14,880 bases of DNA from Clostridia bacterium (lineage in GTDB: Bacteria > Bacillota_A > Clostridia > Peptostreptococcales > JAAYPU01), in assembly GCA_022360735.1 (NCBI GenBank), contig JAKSCF010000513.1, forward strand, positions 1 to 14,880. Direction: 5' to 3'. This document shows positions 1 to 5,729 of the stretch, one piece after another (the stretch's first letter is position 1; the number at the start of each line of letters is the position of its first letter). The notes under the pieces are model-generated. The model was not told the DNA's origin and ran no database searches. It worked only from the letters and a program-made list of their open reading frames with translations. The translations under genes and the position numbers were made by a program.

Positions 1-24
1 AAATTTTCAATTTATTAAATATAA

Positions 25-44
25 GATTTTCTGACCAGAAAATC
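25..44 (-). terminator. Possible weak terminator hairpin
   Basis: GATTTTCTG (25-33) and CAGAAAATC (36-44) are perfect 9-bp complements separated by two bases. The hairpin lies downstream of the patatin-like gene on the minus strand. No continuous T run follows it on that strand, only an AT-rich stretch, so termination is a guess. Between hairpin and gene (about 51-90) lies AT-only repetitive sequence made of variants of TTATTCATTATTAATTA. Confidence 0.3.
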
Positions 45-96
45 CTCCATAATTATTCATTATTCATTATTAATTATTAATTAAAATTTGACTTTC

Positions 97-879
97 CTAT
101 TTCTCAAACTCTTTCTCCAAAACATCCATTGCCGTCTTATACCCTAAATCAATCAACTCTTTTGAATTCTTTAAATCAGCCGGGCTGATTTTTTTAGTAT
201 TAATATCTATAACCACATCAGCCTTAACCATTGCTCTTCTGGAATTGGCATATTGAGCGATTAAAAACGATTTTAGGATAAGCTCTGCAGTGCTTCTCGG
301 CTTCCAAGTACTGAATTCGGGTGTCAAATTGACTGCAATAACCAAATCGCATCCTAGGTCCTTAACCGGTGTAACCGGAACATTATCCATAATCCCCCCA
401 TCGATCAGCATCATATCCCCTTGTTCTATAGGTCGAAAGATACCCGGGATGGCACAGGATGAACGAATGGCTGTGGGGATGTAGCCTTCCTTGAAAATAA
501 TCTCCTTAGCTTCTAAAGCATCCACTGCAACAGCTGAAAAAGGCATCTTTAAATCTTGAATGTTTAAATGGATCAAATACTTTTTTAGAAAATCTTCCAT
601 AGGCTCTGTAGAAAAGATACCTTTAATTGGAATAGAAGGCTTAGCCAGACTACTCCAGTGAGTAGATAAAGCTATTCTCTCAATTTGTAAAGGCGTTAGC
701 CCTGCTGCGTAAAATACGCCTGCGATAGACCCTGCGCTGGTACCGCTGATACAATATATAGGAATTTCTAATTTTTCTATGGCCTTTAATACGCCAATGT
801 GTGCCATACCCCAAATAGCACCGCCGCCTAAAGCCAATCCGATTTTTTTGTTTTTAAAGATGGAAAAAAATGACCGCAT
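97..879 (-). CDS. Patatin-like phospholipase family protein (RssA/YlbK-type)
   Basis: Predicted serine acyl hydrolase of the bacterial patatin family, which uses a Ser-Asp dyad. With the start chosen here (260 aa), the glycine-rich loop GLALGGGAIWGMAHIG is at residues 14-29, the nucleophile elbow GTSAG has Ser48, and the second dyad residue is Asp160 in LIDGGIMDNVPV. The family usually has Arg or Lys in the oxyanion loop (GGGxxRG); here the position is Trp23. The frame is open back to 999, but the ATG at 877-879 has AAGGGAG six bases upstream, whereas the outer ATGs (999 and 912) lack a good site. No signal peptide or membrane helix is seen, so the protein is probably cytoplasmic. It is divergent from the gene at 1063. 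The substrate cannot be inferred. Confidence 0.88.
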   Translation of the reverse strand: MRSFFSIFKNKKIGLALGGGAIWGMAHIGVLKAIEKLEIPIYCISGTSAGSIAGVFYAAGLTPLQIERIALSTHWSSLAKPSIPIKGIFSTEPMEDFLKKYLIHLNIQDLKMPFSAVAVDALEAKEIIFKEGYIPTAIRSSCAIPGIFRPIEQGDMMLIDGGIMDNVPVTPVKDLGCDLVIAVNLTPEFSTWKPRSTAELILKSFLIAQYANSRRAMVKADVVIDINTKKISPADLKNSKELIDLGYKTAMDVLEKEFEK

Positions 880-1062
880 ATTATTCTCCCTTAAACCTAG
901 ATTATTCGCCATAAACTGCAAAATCTTTCCTTTTACATAATATCTATTAATAATCTTGGTAAATAATTCTTTTTTAAAATTGTAACATATTAATATCATA
1001 ATTCATATGATATTTAATGACACTCCTGCTTAGCTGTAGCTACATGGATTGGAGGAATGAGT

Positions 1063-1689
1063 ATGGAACAAAAAATAGAGCAACTGTTGGAAGAGCTTGA
1101 AGAGGAAGAAACGGCTTTATCCGAGAAAAAAGGTCTTCTAGATGGTATGAACATAGAATATATTCTGATAGCGATTGTTTTATTATTCGTATTTGCAAAA
1201 AATGACGGAGGAGGAAGCTTACCTTTCTCATTAAATTTAGACCAAGATGATCCTGAAGAAGCCTATGATAAAATTTCAAGAATGAATCATTTGGTCAAGG
1301 ACATAATGCCTTATTTTGGATTAAACATGAGAAGCATGTTTTCCTCAATAGAATCCTTACTTAATATTGCTGAAAACGTTTATGGCATGAACAGCGGCGT
1401 ATACAAAAAAAGAGTAGAGACTATGGGTGAAATAGATGTACCCAAAAAGCCCATAAGAATATTAGAAGCTGCTTCACCCTATCTAAGAGGTACAGGTAAA
1501 GAAAATATAGATAAGTTTCTTACTATAAACAGTAAGATAGAAAGAATTCAAAATAATAAAGATGCAAGCATATTAGAAAATGGAAAAGAAGTCTTAGATA
1601 TATTGGACTTAATTAACGTTAAGCCGGCAAGAGAATTAAAACAAAGAATAACAACTATAAGAACGCTAATGAATCTTTTAAATGAATAA
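1063..1689 (+). CDS. Hypothetical protein with one membrane helix
   Basis: I do not recognise this 208-aa protein. It opens with a strongly charged, Glu-rich, probably coiled-coil stretch (about residues 1-28), then has a hydrophobic segment around residues 31-46 (IEYILIAIVLLFVFA), a short Gly-rich turn, and a soluble, mainly helical, Lys/Glu/Asn-rich remainder of about 155 residues. This looks like a single-pass or peripheral membrane protein. Two in-frame ATGs exist: GGAGG at 1051-1055 is only one base from ATG 1057 but seven bases from ATG 1063, so 1063 is preferred. It is a single-gene unit divergent from the patatin-like gene and closed by a strong hairpin at 1709. No function is proposed. 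Confidence 0.75.
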   Translation: MEQKIEQLLEELEEEETALSEKKGLLDGMNIEYILIAIVLLFVFAKNDGGGSLPFSLNLDQDDPEEAYDKISRMNHLVKDIMPYFGLNMRSMFSSIESLLNIAENVYGMNSGVYKKRVETMGEIDVPKKPIRILEAASPYLRGTGKENIDKFLTINSKIERIQNNKDASILENGKEVLDILDLINVKPARELKQRITTIRTLMNLLNE

Positions 1690-1708
1690 ATATAACGAGG
1701 CATATATT

Positions 1709-1736
1709 AGGGCGTATTGCATACGCCCTTTATTAT
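1709..1736 (+). terminator. Rho-independent terminator
   Basis: AGGGCGTAT (1709-1717), loop TGC, ATACGCCCT (1721-1729): a perfect 9-bp GC-rich stem followed by a T-rich tract (TTTATTAT). It lies 20 bases after the stop of the plus-strand gene and just before the convergent folate transporter stop. The minus strand lacks a T run after the stem, so it acts mainly on the plus strand. Confidence 0.85.
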
Positions 1737-2300
1737 CTATGCTTGTATTGAATTTTCTTTCTGCAATGATTGACCTCTCATCTGAACGATAAAATCCAGT
1801 TTAAGCAATTGCTTGTACAGCACAAATAGTATAATAGAATACCCGATTACCAAAACAGCTGTAGCTGCTACGCGAGGTAATAATAAATATGCATAGGGTA
1901 CACCGGATATCATGGAAATAAACTTTGTATTCATAAACACAGATGTAGGCAGTTCAGCCACATATACCAGTCCAAGCATTTGAATGAATCCTACAGGTTG
2001 CTTTTCTACTAATTTAATGAGCAGCCCTGATATGATACCTATCAATGCAGCGGACAAGGTGAATCCAGGGAAATATGGAAATGGGGAAAATAATAATGTA
2101 CCCAGTACATCTCCTACAACACCCACCATAGCCCCGGCTACAGGGCCGAATAAAATACCGGATAAAATAATGGGGACATGCCCTAAGCCTGCTCTTACGG
2201 CATTAGCTCCAAAAATAGGAATATAAAAAGACAGGAATCTGGTGAGAATGATGTTGGTTGCAACAAGCAAAGCAAGTGCAATGAGTTTGTTGGTTTTCAT
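1737..2300 (-). CDS. folT: Folate ECF transporter S component (FolT family)
   Basis: Substrate-binding membrane subunit of an energy-coupling-factor vitamin transporter, predicted to bind folate and to work with shared EcfA/A'/T modules encoded elsewhere. The 187-aa protein is highly hydrophobic, with five or six predicted helices. It carries motifs I associate with FolT-type S components: GILFGPVAGAMVGVVGD in the middle and PYFPGFTLSAAL after it. The N-terminal MKTNKLIALALL helix is also typical. The start is ATG 2298-2300, eight bases after GGAG; an in-frame GTG at 2309 overlaps the SD and is less likely. The folate assignment is supported independently by the THF riboswitch in its leader. 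The gene is monocistronic and convergent with the upstream plus-strand gene. Confidence 0.9.
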   Translation of the reverse strand: MKTNKLIALALLVATNIILTRFLSFYIPIFGANAVRAGLGHVPIILSGILFGPVAGAMVGVVGDVLGTLLFSPFPYFPGFTLSAALIGIISGLLIKLVEKQPVGFIQMLGLVYVAELPTSVFMNTKFISMISGVPYAYLLLPRVAATAVLVIGYSIILFVLYKQLLKLDFIVQMRGQSLQKENSIQA

Positions 2301-2310
2301 TTGTATCACT

Positions 2311-2368
2311 CCTTTTTTTCTTTAGAGCCACATACTACACTAAAGAGAAAAGGTTGAATACTCTTTAA
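2311..2368 (-). promoter_or_regulatory. Probable riboswitch expression platform (SD sequestration)
   Basis: In the RNA, the segment CCUUUUCUCUUUAG (plus coordinates 2353-2340) can pair with UAAAGAG next to the riboswitch P1 (2367-2361). Alternatively it can pair, with one mismatch and one bulge, with CUAAAGAAAAAAAGG (2325-2311), which contains part of the Shine-Dalgarno. The two pairings exclude each other. No U tract follows, so translational control fits better than termination. The direction of control was not modelled. Confidence 0.5.
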
Positions 2369-2369
2369 T

Positions 2370-2467
2370 GCAATAGCGGATGCAGTACCATACCGCGAAC
2401 CAAAGTTCTTCGTTTAAGGGCAACATCCCATCCCTTAACACTTAACGCATAATACTTACTCTATTGC
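2370..2467 (-). promoter_or_regulatory. Tetrahydrofolate (THF) riboswitch
   Basis: Read on the minus strand, this leader holds the conserved THF/folT-motif segments in the right order: AGAGTA, GCGTTAAGTG, ATGGGATGT, ACGAAG, GCGGTA and GCATCCGC. They are closed by a P1 helix, GCAATAG (2467-2461) pairing with CTATTGC (2376-2370). This is the known folate-sensing element, and the downstream gene is a folate transporter S component. Identification rests on my recall of the consensus and on visible pairing, not on a covariance search. Confidence 0.92.
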
Positions 2468-2472
2468 TTATT

Positions 2473-2501
2473 ATCATATAAACTTTTAAACTGAAAGTAA
2501 A
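2473..2501 (-). promoter_or_regulatory. Sigma-A-type promoter for riboswitch-folT
   Basis: On the minus strand TTTACT (2501-2496) and TATGAT (2478-2473) are separated by 17 bases. The expected start of transcription, about 2466, coincides with the 5' side of the riboswitch P1, which supports both calls. It sits in the short gap after the DUF4363 gene, so folT has its own start although no terminator separates it from that operon. Confidence 0.6.
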
Positions 2502-2513
2502 GTGAAAAATTTG

Positions 2514-2894
2514 CTAAAAGATGTTTTCTAAACTAACCAATTCATTTCTATGAAGAAAGTGCAGTTGATCTTTAATAAAAGCTAAACGACCCAAAGATGA
2601 AGGGGCATCTTGGTATTGGATAAATATTTTAGCCTCGGATATAGCATAAGTCACTTCCATAATGTTGTCTTGATCTAGAAACAAATGGTAGATAGACTGA
2701 TGGGTATTCCACCTTTCGGTAAAATAATCCAAAGTATCTAAAGCTGCGTCCCAATCTTCCTTAACAACATATTCATTAACTTGATTATCAATAGAAATAA
2801 GCTCATTAATAGAATCATTCATATAATCCATAACAACGAACCATATTGCAACCACAATCATAAAAGCGACCAGCGCAATGATTAAGGTTCTCAT
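2514..2894 (-). CDS. DUF4363 family protein
   Basis: A 126-aa protein with one N-terminal membrane anchor (about residues 3-22, TLIIALVAFMIVVAIWFVV) and a helical C-terminal domain with the DUF4363 look: a run of acidic/hydrophobic helices with Trp, such as DWDAALDTLDYFTERW, followed by ISEAKIFIQY. The function of the family is unknown. In clostridia and bacilli it typically accompanies a DUF421 (YetF-type) gene, as here. Its ATG overlaps the DUF421 stop codon by one base (TAATG), and AAGGGGG lies about ten bases upstream inside the previous gene, so the two are translationally coupled and their products probably act together at the membrane. Confidence 0.85.
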   Translation of the reverse strand: MRTLIIALVAFMIVVAIWFVVMDYMNDSINELISIDNQVNEYVVKEDWDAALDTLDYFTERWNTHQSIYHLFLDQDNIMEVTYAISEAKIFIQYQDAPSSLGRLAFIKDQLHFLHRNELVSLENIF

Positions 2895-3580
2895 TATGTA
2901 TTACCCCCTTTATCCTTTCTATGAATATGAAGCTTACCGTTTTCATCAATATAGCAGAATAATACTTCAGAATATTCACTAATGCAGCTATGGTCTAATT
3001 GATTTTTTAGCCAATCTTCGGTGAGATTAAGCGTCTTTAATGTATCTTTGTATAAATACCCGTCCATAATAAGCGGTAAAGACATATGATTAATGGTTGG
3101 TGTTAAATTGATATCCTTACGTGTTAAGGGACGATTTTCCGGTTTTGGAATAATGCTGAGATCACCATTGGTTTCTAAAATAGCATATTCAATCTCTTCC
3201 AGAGAGGGATAATCTTTGGCACGAACCTGCTCAAGCAAATCATTAATGTTCATACGAAGTTTTCTCATTTCTTTTTCATCAATTTTACCTTTATTAATAA
3301 TGACACTGGGTTTACCGCATAATATCATACGCGCTCGTTTGCTTTTTAAAGCAATGTAAGAAATCAAAACTTGTATCAGCAGTAATGTTACTAAAGCAGT
3401 TATACCATTCATTAAAGAAACATCGGTATCTTCCATAGGTAAAGCCGCCAATTCTGCTATCATTAATGTTACGACTAACTGAAACGGCTCTAATTCTGCA
3501 AGCTCAGATTTCCCCATAATACGAACAATTAATAAAACAAAACTATATAAAATAATCGTTCTAATTAATATAACGATCAT
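2894..3580 (-). CDS. DUF421 domain-containing membrane protein (YetF family)
   Basis: A 228-aa protein of the YetF/YcaP type. Three membrane helices lie in the first 80 residues, with the family signature RIMGKSELAELEPFQLVV after helix 1. A cytoplasmic YetF domain follows, with PSVIINKGKIDEKEMRK, then MNINDLLEQVRAKDYPSLEEIEYAILETNG split over about residues 110-145. A C-terminal extension of about 80 residues follows. YetF proteins are linked to spore or envelope biology in Bacillus, but the biochemical role is not settled, so I give none. The start is ATG 3578-3580 with GAGAGG about 12 bases upstream, a rather long spacing. It is the first gene of a two-gene operon with DUF4363. Confidence 0.9.
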   Translation of the reverse strand: MIVILIRTIILYSFVLLIVRIMGKSELAELEPFQLVVTLMIAELAALPMEDTDVSLMNGITALVTLLLIQVLISYIALKSKRARMILCGKPSVIINKGKIDEKEMRKLRMNINDLLEQVRAKDYPSLEEIEYAILETNGDLSIIPKPENRPLTRKDINLTPTINHMSLPLIMDGYLYKDTLKTLNLTEDWLKNQLDHSCISEYSEVLFCYIDENGKLHIHRKDKGGNT

Positions 3581-3629
3581 AAATAAAAAACACCTCTCAC
3601 ATTATTCAAATTCAAAAGTTATTACCAAT

Positions 3630-3659
3630 AATATAACCTTGTACACTTTTTTTATACAA
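3630..3659 (-). promoter_or_regulatory. Possible promoter of DUF421-DUF4363 operon
   Basis: On the minus strand TTGTAT (3659-3654) and TATATT (ending near 3630) are separated by about 18 bases, upstream of the DUF421 start. The -35 region overlaps an inverted repeat TTGTA (3639-3643) / TACAA (3655-3659), which could be an operator. Low-complexity AT-rich context keeps confidence modest. Confidence 0.4.
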
Positions 3660-3886
3660 ACGTGTTTTTACTTAAGTCACTAATTTTAACATTGCTTTTG
3701 ACCGAAAAAGTGAATGAAATATTAGCTTGTAATATCATTAAAATTAAACAAAAAATTAATAATGGACTTGGGGTATGGCAGGATTTAAAAAAGACAATAC
3801 AGACGAAAATAGACCTTATTTTTCATGTCATAGCAAAGAATGAACTGAAAAACGCTTACCAAACGAACTGAAAAGAAGCATAAAAA
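3660..3886. other. Intergenic stretch without a convincing gene
   Basis: Between the DUF421 promoter region and the terminator of the 4728-3943 gene I see no supported gene. A 69-codon plus-strand frame starting with GTG at 3662 and a 22-codon ATG frame at 3775-3843 both lack a ribosome-binding site at proper spacing. They may be chance frames or gene remnants. Confidence 0.5.
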
Positions 3887-3906
3887 AACGGCTGTTTCCA
3901 GCCGTT
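3882..3906 (-). terminator. Rho-independent terminator
   Basis: Read on the minus strand: AACGGCTG (3906-3899), GAAA loop, CAGCCGTT (3894-3887), then a run of Ts (through 3882). A perfect 8-bp stem with a stable GNRA-type loop and a strong U tract, 36 bases after the stop of the 261-aa gene. Confidence 0.9.
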
Positions 3907-3942
3907 ATTAATAGCATTCCAACTATATGGAATATAGCGAAA

Positions 3943-4728
3943 TTAAAAATTATACCCATGAAATGATGTGATGTTCTTTAGATTTTCAAAAGATACCCCC
4001 ATAACAAATGAATGTTTAATGATTTCATCCAACAGAAGATTAGACAGTTTTACAGTATAGCCGTATTGGTTCATTAAGCTTTCCATCATATCAAAGTTAA
4101 ACTGAAAAAAATAGCTCAATTGCACTAAAAACTTTTTCCTTGGAATGGATTTATTCTTGTCGTCAATAAAGTTATAGAAGCTTTGATGAGGAAATCCATA
4201 TCGTTTCAATTTGGCAGCAATATTTAAATCTTGATCTGCTTCTAAAATAAACTCTTGGCGTTTATATATATTAACATCTCTAAAACGATTAAGTTGAATT
4301 TCCTGGTCTTTAATGGAAAAATCTGTGAACTTCAATGACTGTCTGATAATAAAATTAAAATCAAATTCTTTCTTAATACTATAATTTTGTTGGATCAGTT
4401 TAGAAAAGATTTTAGAGTTAAATCGAATGTTATCTTCAACAGCCAACCGAATACTGGAGTTAATATTTTTTTCTTCATTAAAACTTTGAATCATTTCTTG
4501 TGTCATGTCTTTACCATTATGATAAAAACTTGATTTGGTTTTGGTAATATTGATGATGTCTTGTAGTTTTTCATTACTATTAAAGGCATCCATATTTTCA
4601 GTGTAAAAATTTTTCCAGCTGTGATAATAATGAGGGTTTTCGTCGGTATGTGCATTAAGTCGATTAATCCAGTCCCATATCTTAAAGAAATCTGTTTCAC
4701 TCAGCATTTTAGTATTTAATAAATCCAT
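3943..4728 (-). CDS. Uncharacterised protein, XRE-like C-terminal region
   Basis: I do not recognise a named family for this 261-aa protein. Residues 1-150 are rich in Asn, Phe, Lys and Asp, predicted helical, without membrane segments. Residues of about 165-255 (LKRYGFPHQSFYNFI, IPRKKFLVQLSYFF, MMESLMNQYGYTV, LLLDEIIKHSFVMGV) follow the layout of the divergent Cro/C1-like helix-turn-helix tail found on many clostridial proteins: helices, then a 'leucine-rich, GY, D-ii' closing segment. It may thus bind DNA, or keep only the fold. Start ATG 4726-4728 has AAGGGG seven bases upstream. The gene stands alone, with its own TACAAT promoter, a repeat-filled leader and a strong terminator. A self-regulating DNA-binding protein is one reading; this is inference. 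Confidence 0.72.
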   Translation of the reverse strand: MDLLNTKMLSETDFFKIWDWINRLNAHTDENPHYYHSWKNFYTENMDAFNSNEKLQDIINITKTKSSFYHNGKDMTQEMIQSFNEEKNINSSIRLAVEDNIRFNSKIFSKLIQQNYSIKKEFDFNFIIRQSLKFTDFSIKDQEIQLNRFRDVNIYKRQEFILEADQDLNIAAKLKRYGFPHQSFYNFIDDKNKSIPRKKFLVQLSYFFQFNFDMMESLMNQYGYTVKLSNLLLDEIIKHSFVMGVSFENLKNITSFHGYNF

Positions 4729-4736
4729 ATCATAAC

Positions 4737-4846
4737 CCCTTAATTATAGTTGAACAGTGGTTGAACGATCGTTCCACTATCGATTAACTACCGTTTAACT
4801 ATCGTTCCGCTACTGTTCCGCTATCGTTTGACTATTGCTTCACTAT
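4737..4846 (-). repeat. Tandem 11-bp repeat array in gene leader
   Basis: Seven head-to-tail 11-bp units lie at 4770-4846: CGTTCCACTAT, CGATTAACTAC, CGTTTAACTAT, CGTTCCGCTAC, TGTTCCGCTAT, CGTTTGACTAT and TGCTTCACTAT. On the minus (gene) strand the consensus is RTAGYNRAACG. More degenerate units in the same phase (4759-4769, 4748-4758, 4737-4747) carry the array up to the Shine-Dalgarno. A perfect 12-bp palindrome GAACGATCGTTC (4763-4774) sits at one unit junction. The array fills nearly the whole predicted 5' leader. Confidence 0.9.
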
Positions 4847-4850
4847 ATAC

Positions 4851-4880
4851 ATTGTACCATAGTTTTCCATGAAGTTGGAA
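4851..4880 (-). promoter_or_regulatory. Probable promoter of the 261-aa gene
   Basis: Minus-strand TACAAT (4856-4851) is a good -10 box; TTCCAA about 18 bases upstream is a poor -35. The predicted start, about 4843-4845, is at the first unit of the 11-bp array, so the array would be transcribed. Confidence 0.5.
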
Positions 4881-4939
4881 TATTAAAAGATAAAAAATGT
4901 GTCGAATTTTTATAGAATATAAATTATCCCAGATTATTA

Positions 4940-4968
4940 TTGTAGTTTATGACAAATCGTATTAAAAT
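4940..4968 (+). promoter_or_regulatory. Probable promoter of comFB-like gene
   Basis: TTGTAG (4940-4945) and TAAAAT (4963-4968) are separated by 17 bases; the -10 matches five of six, the -35 three of six. Transcription would begin near 4975, giving a leader of about 95 bases before the ATG at 5069. It is divergent from the promoter near 4851. Confidence 0.5.
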
Positions 4969-4990
4969 AGAGTAAGAAGAGGAAAATGTT

Positions 4991-5047
4991 GGGCTGACTG
5001 CGTAAGGAACACGCCTCGTGCTGTTTCAAACCTATAAATAAGCAGTC
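4991..5047 (+). promoter_or_regulatory. Structured leader upstream of comFB-like gene
   Basis: GACTGC (4996-5001) pairs with GCAGTC (5042-5047) as a closing helix. Inside it GGAACA (5006-5011) pairs with TGTTTC (5022-5027, one G-U), or alternatively CACG (5010-5013) pairs with CGTG (5017-5020). The unpaired segments are A-rich (AAACCTATAAATAA). The SD AAAGGAG follows directly, outside the fold. I cannot match it to a known riboswitch class. It may be a regulatory leader or chance pairing. Confidence 0.4.
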
Positions 5048-5068
5048 CAAATGTAAAGGAGAAGAAAA

Positions 5069-5332
5069 ATGATAAGAAACTATATGGAATGTGTTGTTGA
5101 TAATTGGATGCCTAAAATGCTCAGCGAATATGATGATATATGCACATGTGAAAGATGTATCGAAGATATTAAAGCAATTGCTTTAAACGGGCTAAATCCT
5201 GCTTATGTTGCCACACGAAAAGGTGAAGTGTATGCTAAAATAAATGAACTTCAAGCCCAATTTAGTACGGATGCTATAAGAGAATTGACAAAAGCCATTG
5301 AGATTGTATCCAAAAATCCTAAACATGATTAA
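5069..5332 (+). CDS. comFB: ComFB family protein
   Basis: An 87-aa protein matching the late-competence ComFB family in length and layout: N-terminal RNYMECVVDNWMPKML helix, the cysteine cluster CTCERC (Cys25, Cys27, Cys30), DIKAIALNGLNPAYV, then TRKGEVYAKI and an acidic helical tail. The CxCxxC followed by D-x-x-A-x-A-L-N is the family hallmark. ComFB was named for its place in the Bacillus comF operon, but no comFA or comFC lies next to it here. I recall recent work describing ComFB-like proteins as cyclic dinucleotide receptors, which would suit a gene placed beside the chemotaxis operon, but this window cannot show it. The start is ATG 5069 with AAAGGAG about eight bases upstream. Single gene, divergent from the 261-aa gene. 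Confidence 0.88.
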   Translation: MIRNYMECVVDNWMPKMLSEYDDICTCERCIEDIKAIALNGLNPAYVATRKGEVYAKINELQAQFSTDAIRELTKAIEIVSKNPKHD

Positions 5333-5729
5333 ATAACAACCTAAAGATATAAAGATATGATATAAACTTATACATTTAATGTTAATAGTCACTTCTTCTC
5401 AGATTTAAAAAGATCGTAGAATTTCATTAGAATTATATATAAATTGTAATATTTTTATAGATAGGTTTTCTTTACTATTTTGTTAATGGGCCTAAAATAA
5501 TTGCTAAACTACCCGATAATAATAAGGGTAGTGTTTTTGTTGTGCTTAAATTCATAGTCAAAATTTTTTGGATATAGAATTAATATAAATTTAACCTATA
5601 AGTAATGGTGAAGTATTTGAAAGCACTTTACAATATCTGTTATTTAATATAAACTAATAAAAAAAATAGACAAATTTTGACTATAATCGCGAAAACAAAA
5701 GGGTATTAAAATTGGATAGGAGGCATATT
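5333..5729 (+). other. Long AT-rich intergenic region before cheA
   Basis: No gene is seen in these 397 bases. They contain the probable comFB terminator at 5508-5538 and should contain the cheA promoter. TATAAT at 5682-5687 is a perfect -10 box, but nothing like TTGACA lies 16-18 bases upstream. TTTACA with TAAACT 17 bases downstream (about 5628-5656) is another candidate. I do not see a sigma-28 box (TAAA, 15-16 bases, CCGATAT) here, so the chemotaxis operon is probably not sigma-28 driven from this point. GGAGG at 5719-5723 is the cheA ribosome-binding site. Confidence 0.5.
5508..5538 (+). terminator. Probable Rho-independent terminator
   Basis: ACTACCC (5508-5514), an 11-base AT-rich loop, GGGTAGT (5526-5532), then GTTTTTG. 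A 7-bp stem and a short T run, 176 bases after the comFB-like stop. It would separate that gene from the chemotaxis operon. Confidence 0.6.

Noticed and set aside
880..999. Upstream extension of the patatin-like gene to ATG 999
   Set aside because: No SD there, whereas ATG 879 has a strong AAGGGAG at six bases and matches the family's N-terminal length.
1031..1042. TAGCTGTAGCTA dyad before the 1063 gene
   Set aside because: Too short, with a 2-base centre; no supporting context for an operator.
3775..3843. 22-codon ATG frame (MAGFKKDNTDENRPYFSCHS...)
   Set aside because: The G-rich stretch before it is too close to the ATG to act as an SD, and nothing supports translation.
3662..3871. 69-codon plus-strand frame starting with GTG
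   Set aside because: No ribosome-binding site, AT-driven composition and no recognisable motif; treated as chance or a remnant.
4770..4846. CRISPR-like array
   Set aside because: Units are 11 bp with no spacers, so these are simple tandem repeats and not a CRISPR array.
4991..5047. Cyclic-di-GMP riboswitch upstream of comFB
   Set aside because: The conserved cores of the known c-di-GMP classes are not seen; only generic hairpins are present.
5682..5687. TATAAT as a definite cheA promoter
   Set aside because: No acceptable -35 element at 16-18 bases and no extended -10 in register; kept only as a mention in the intergenic entry.
5712..5729. TTG start for cheA at 5712
   Set aside because: It precedes the ribosome-binding site GGAGG at 5719-5723, which serves ATG 5730.
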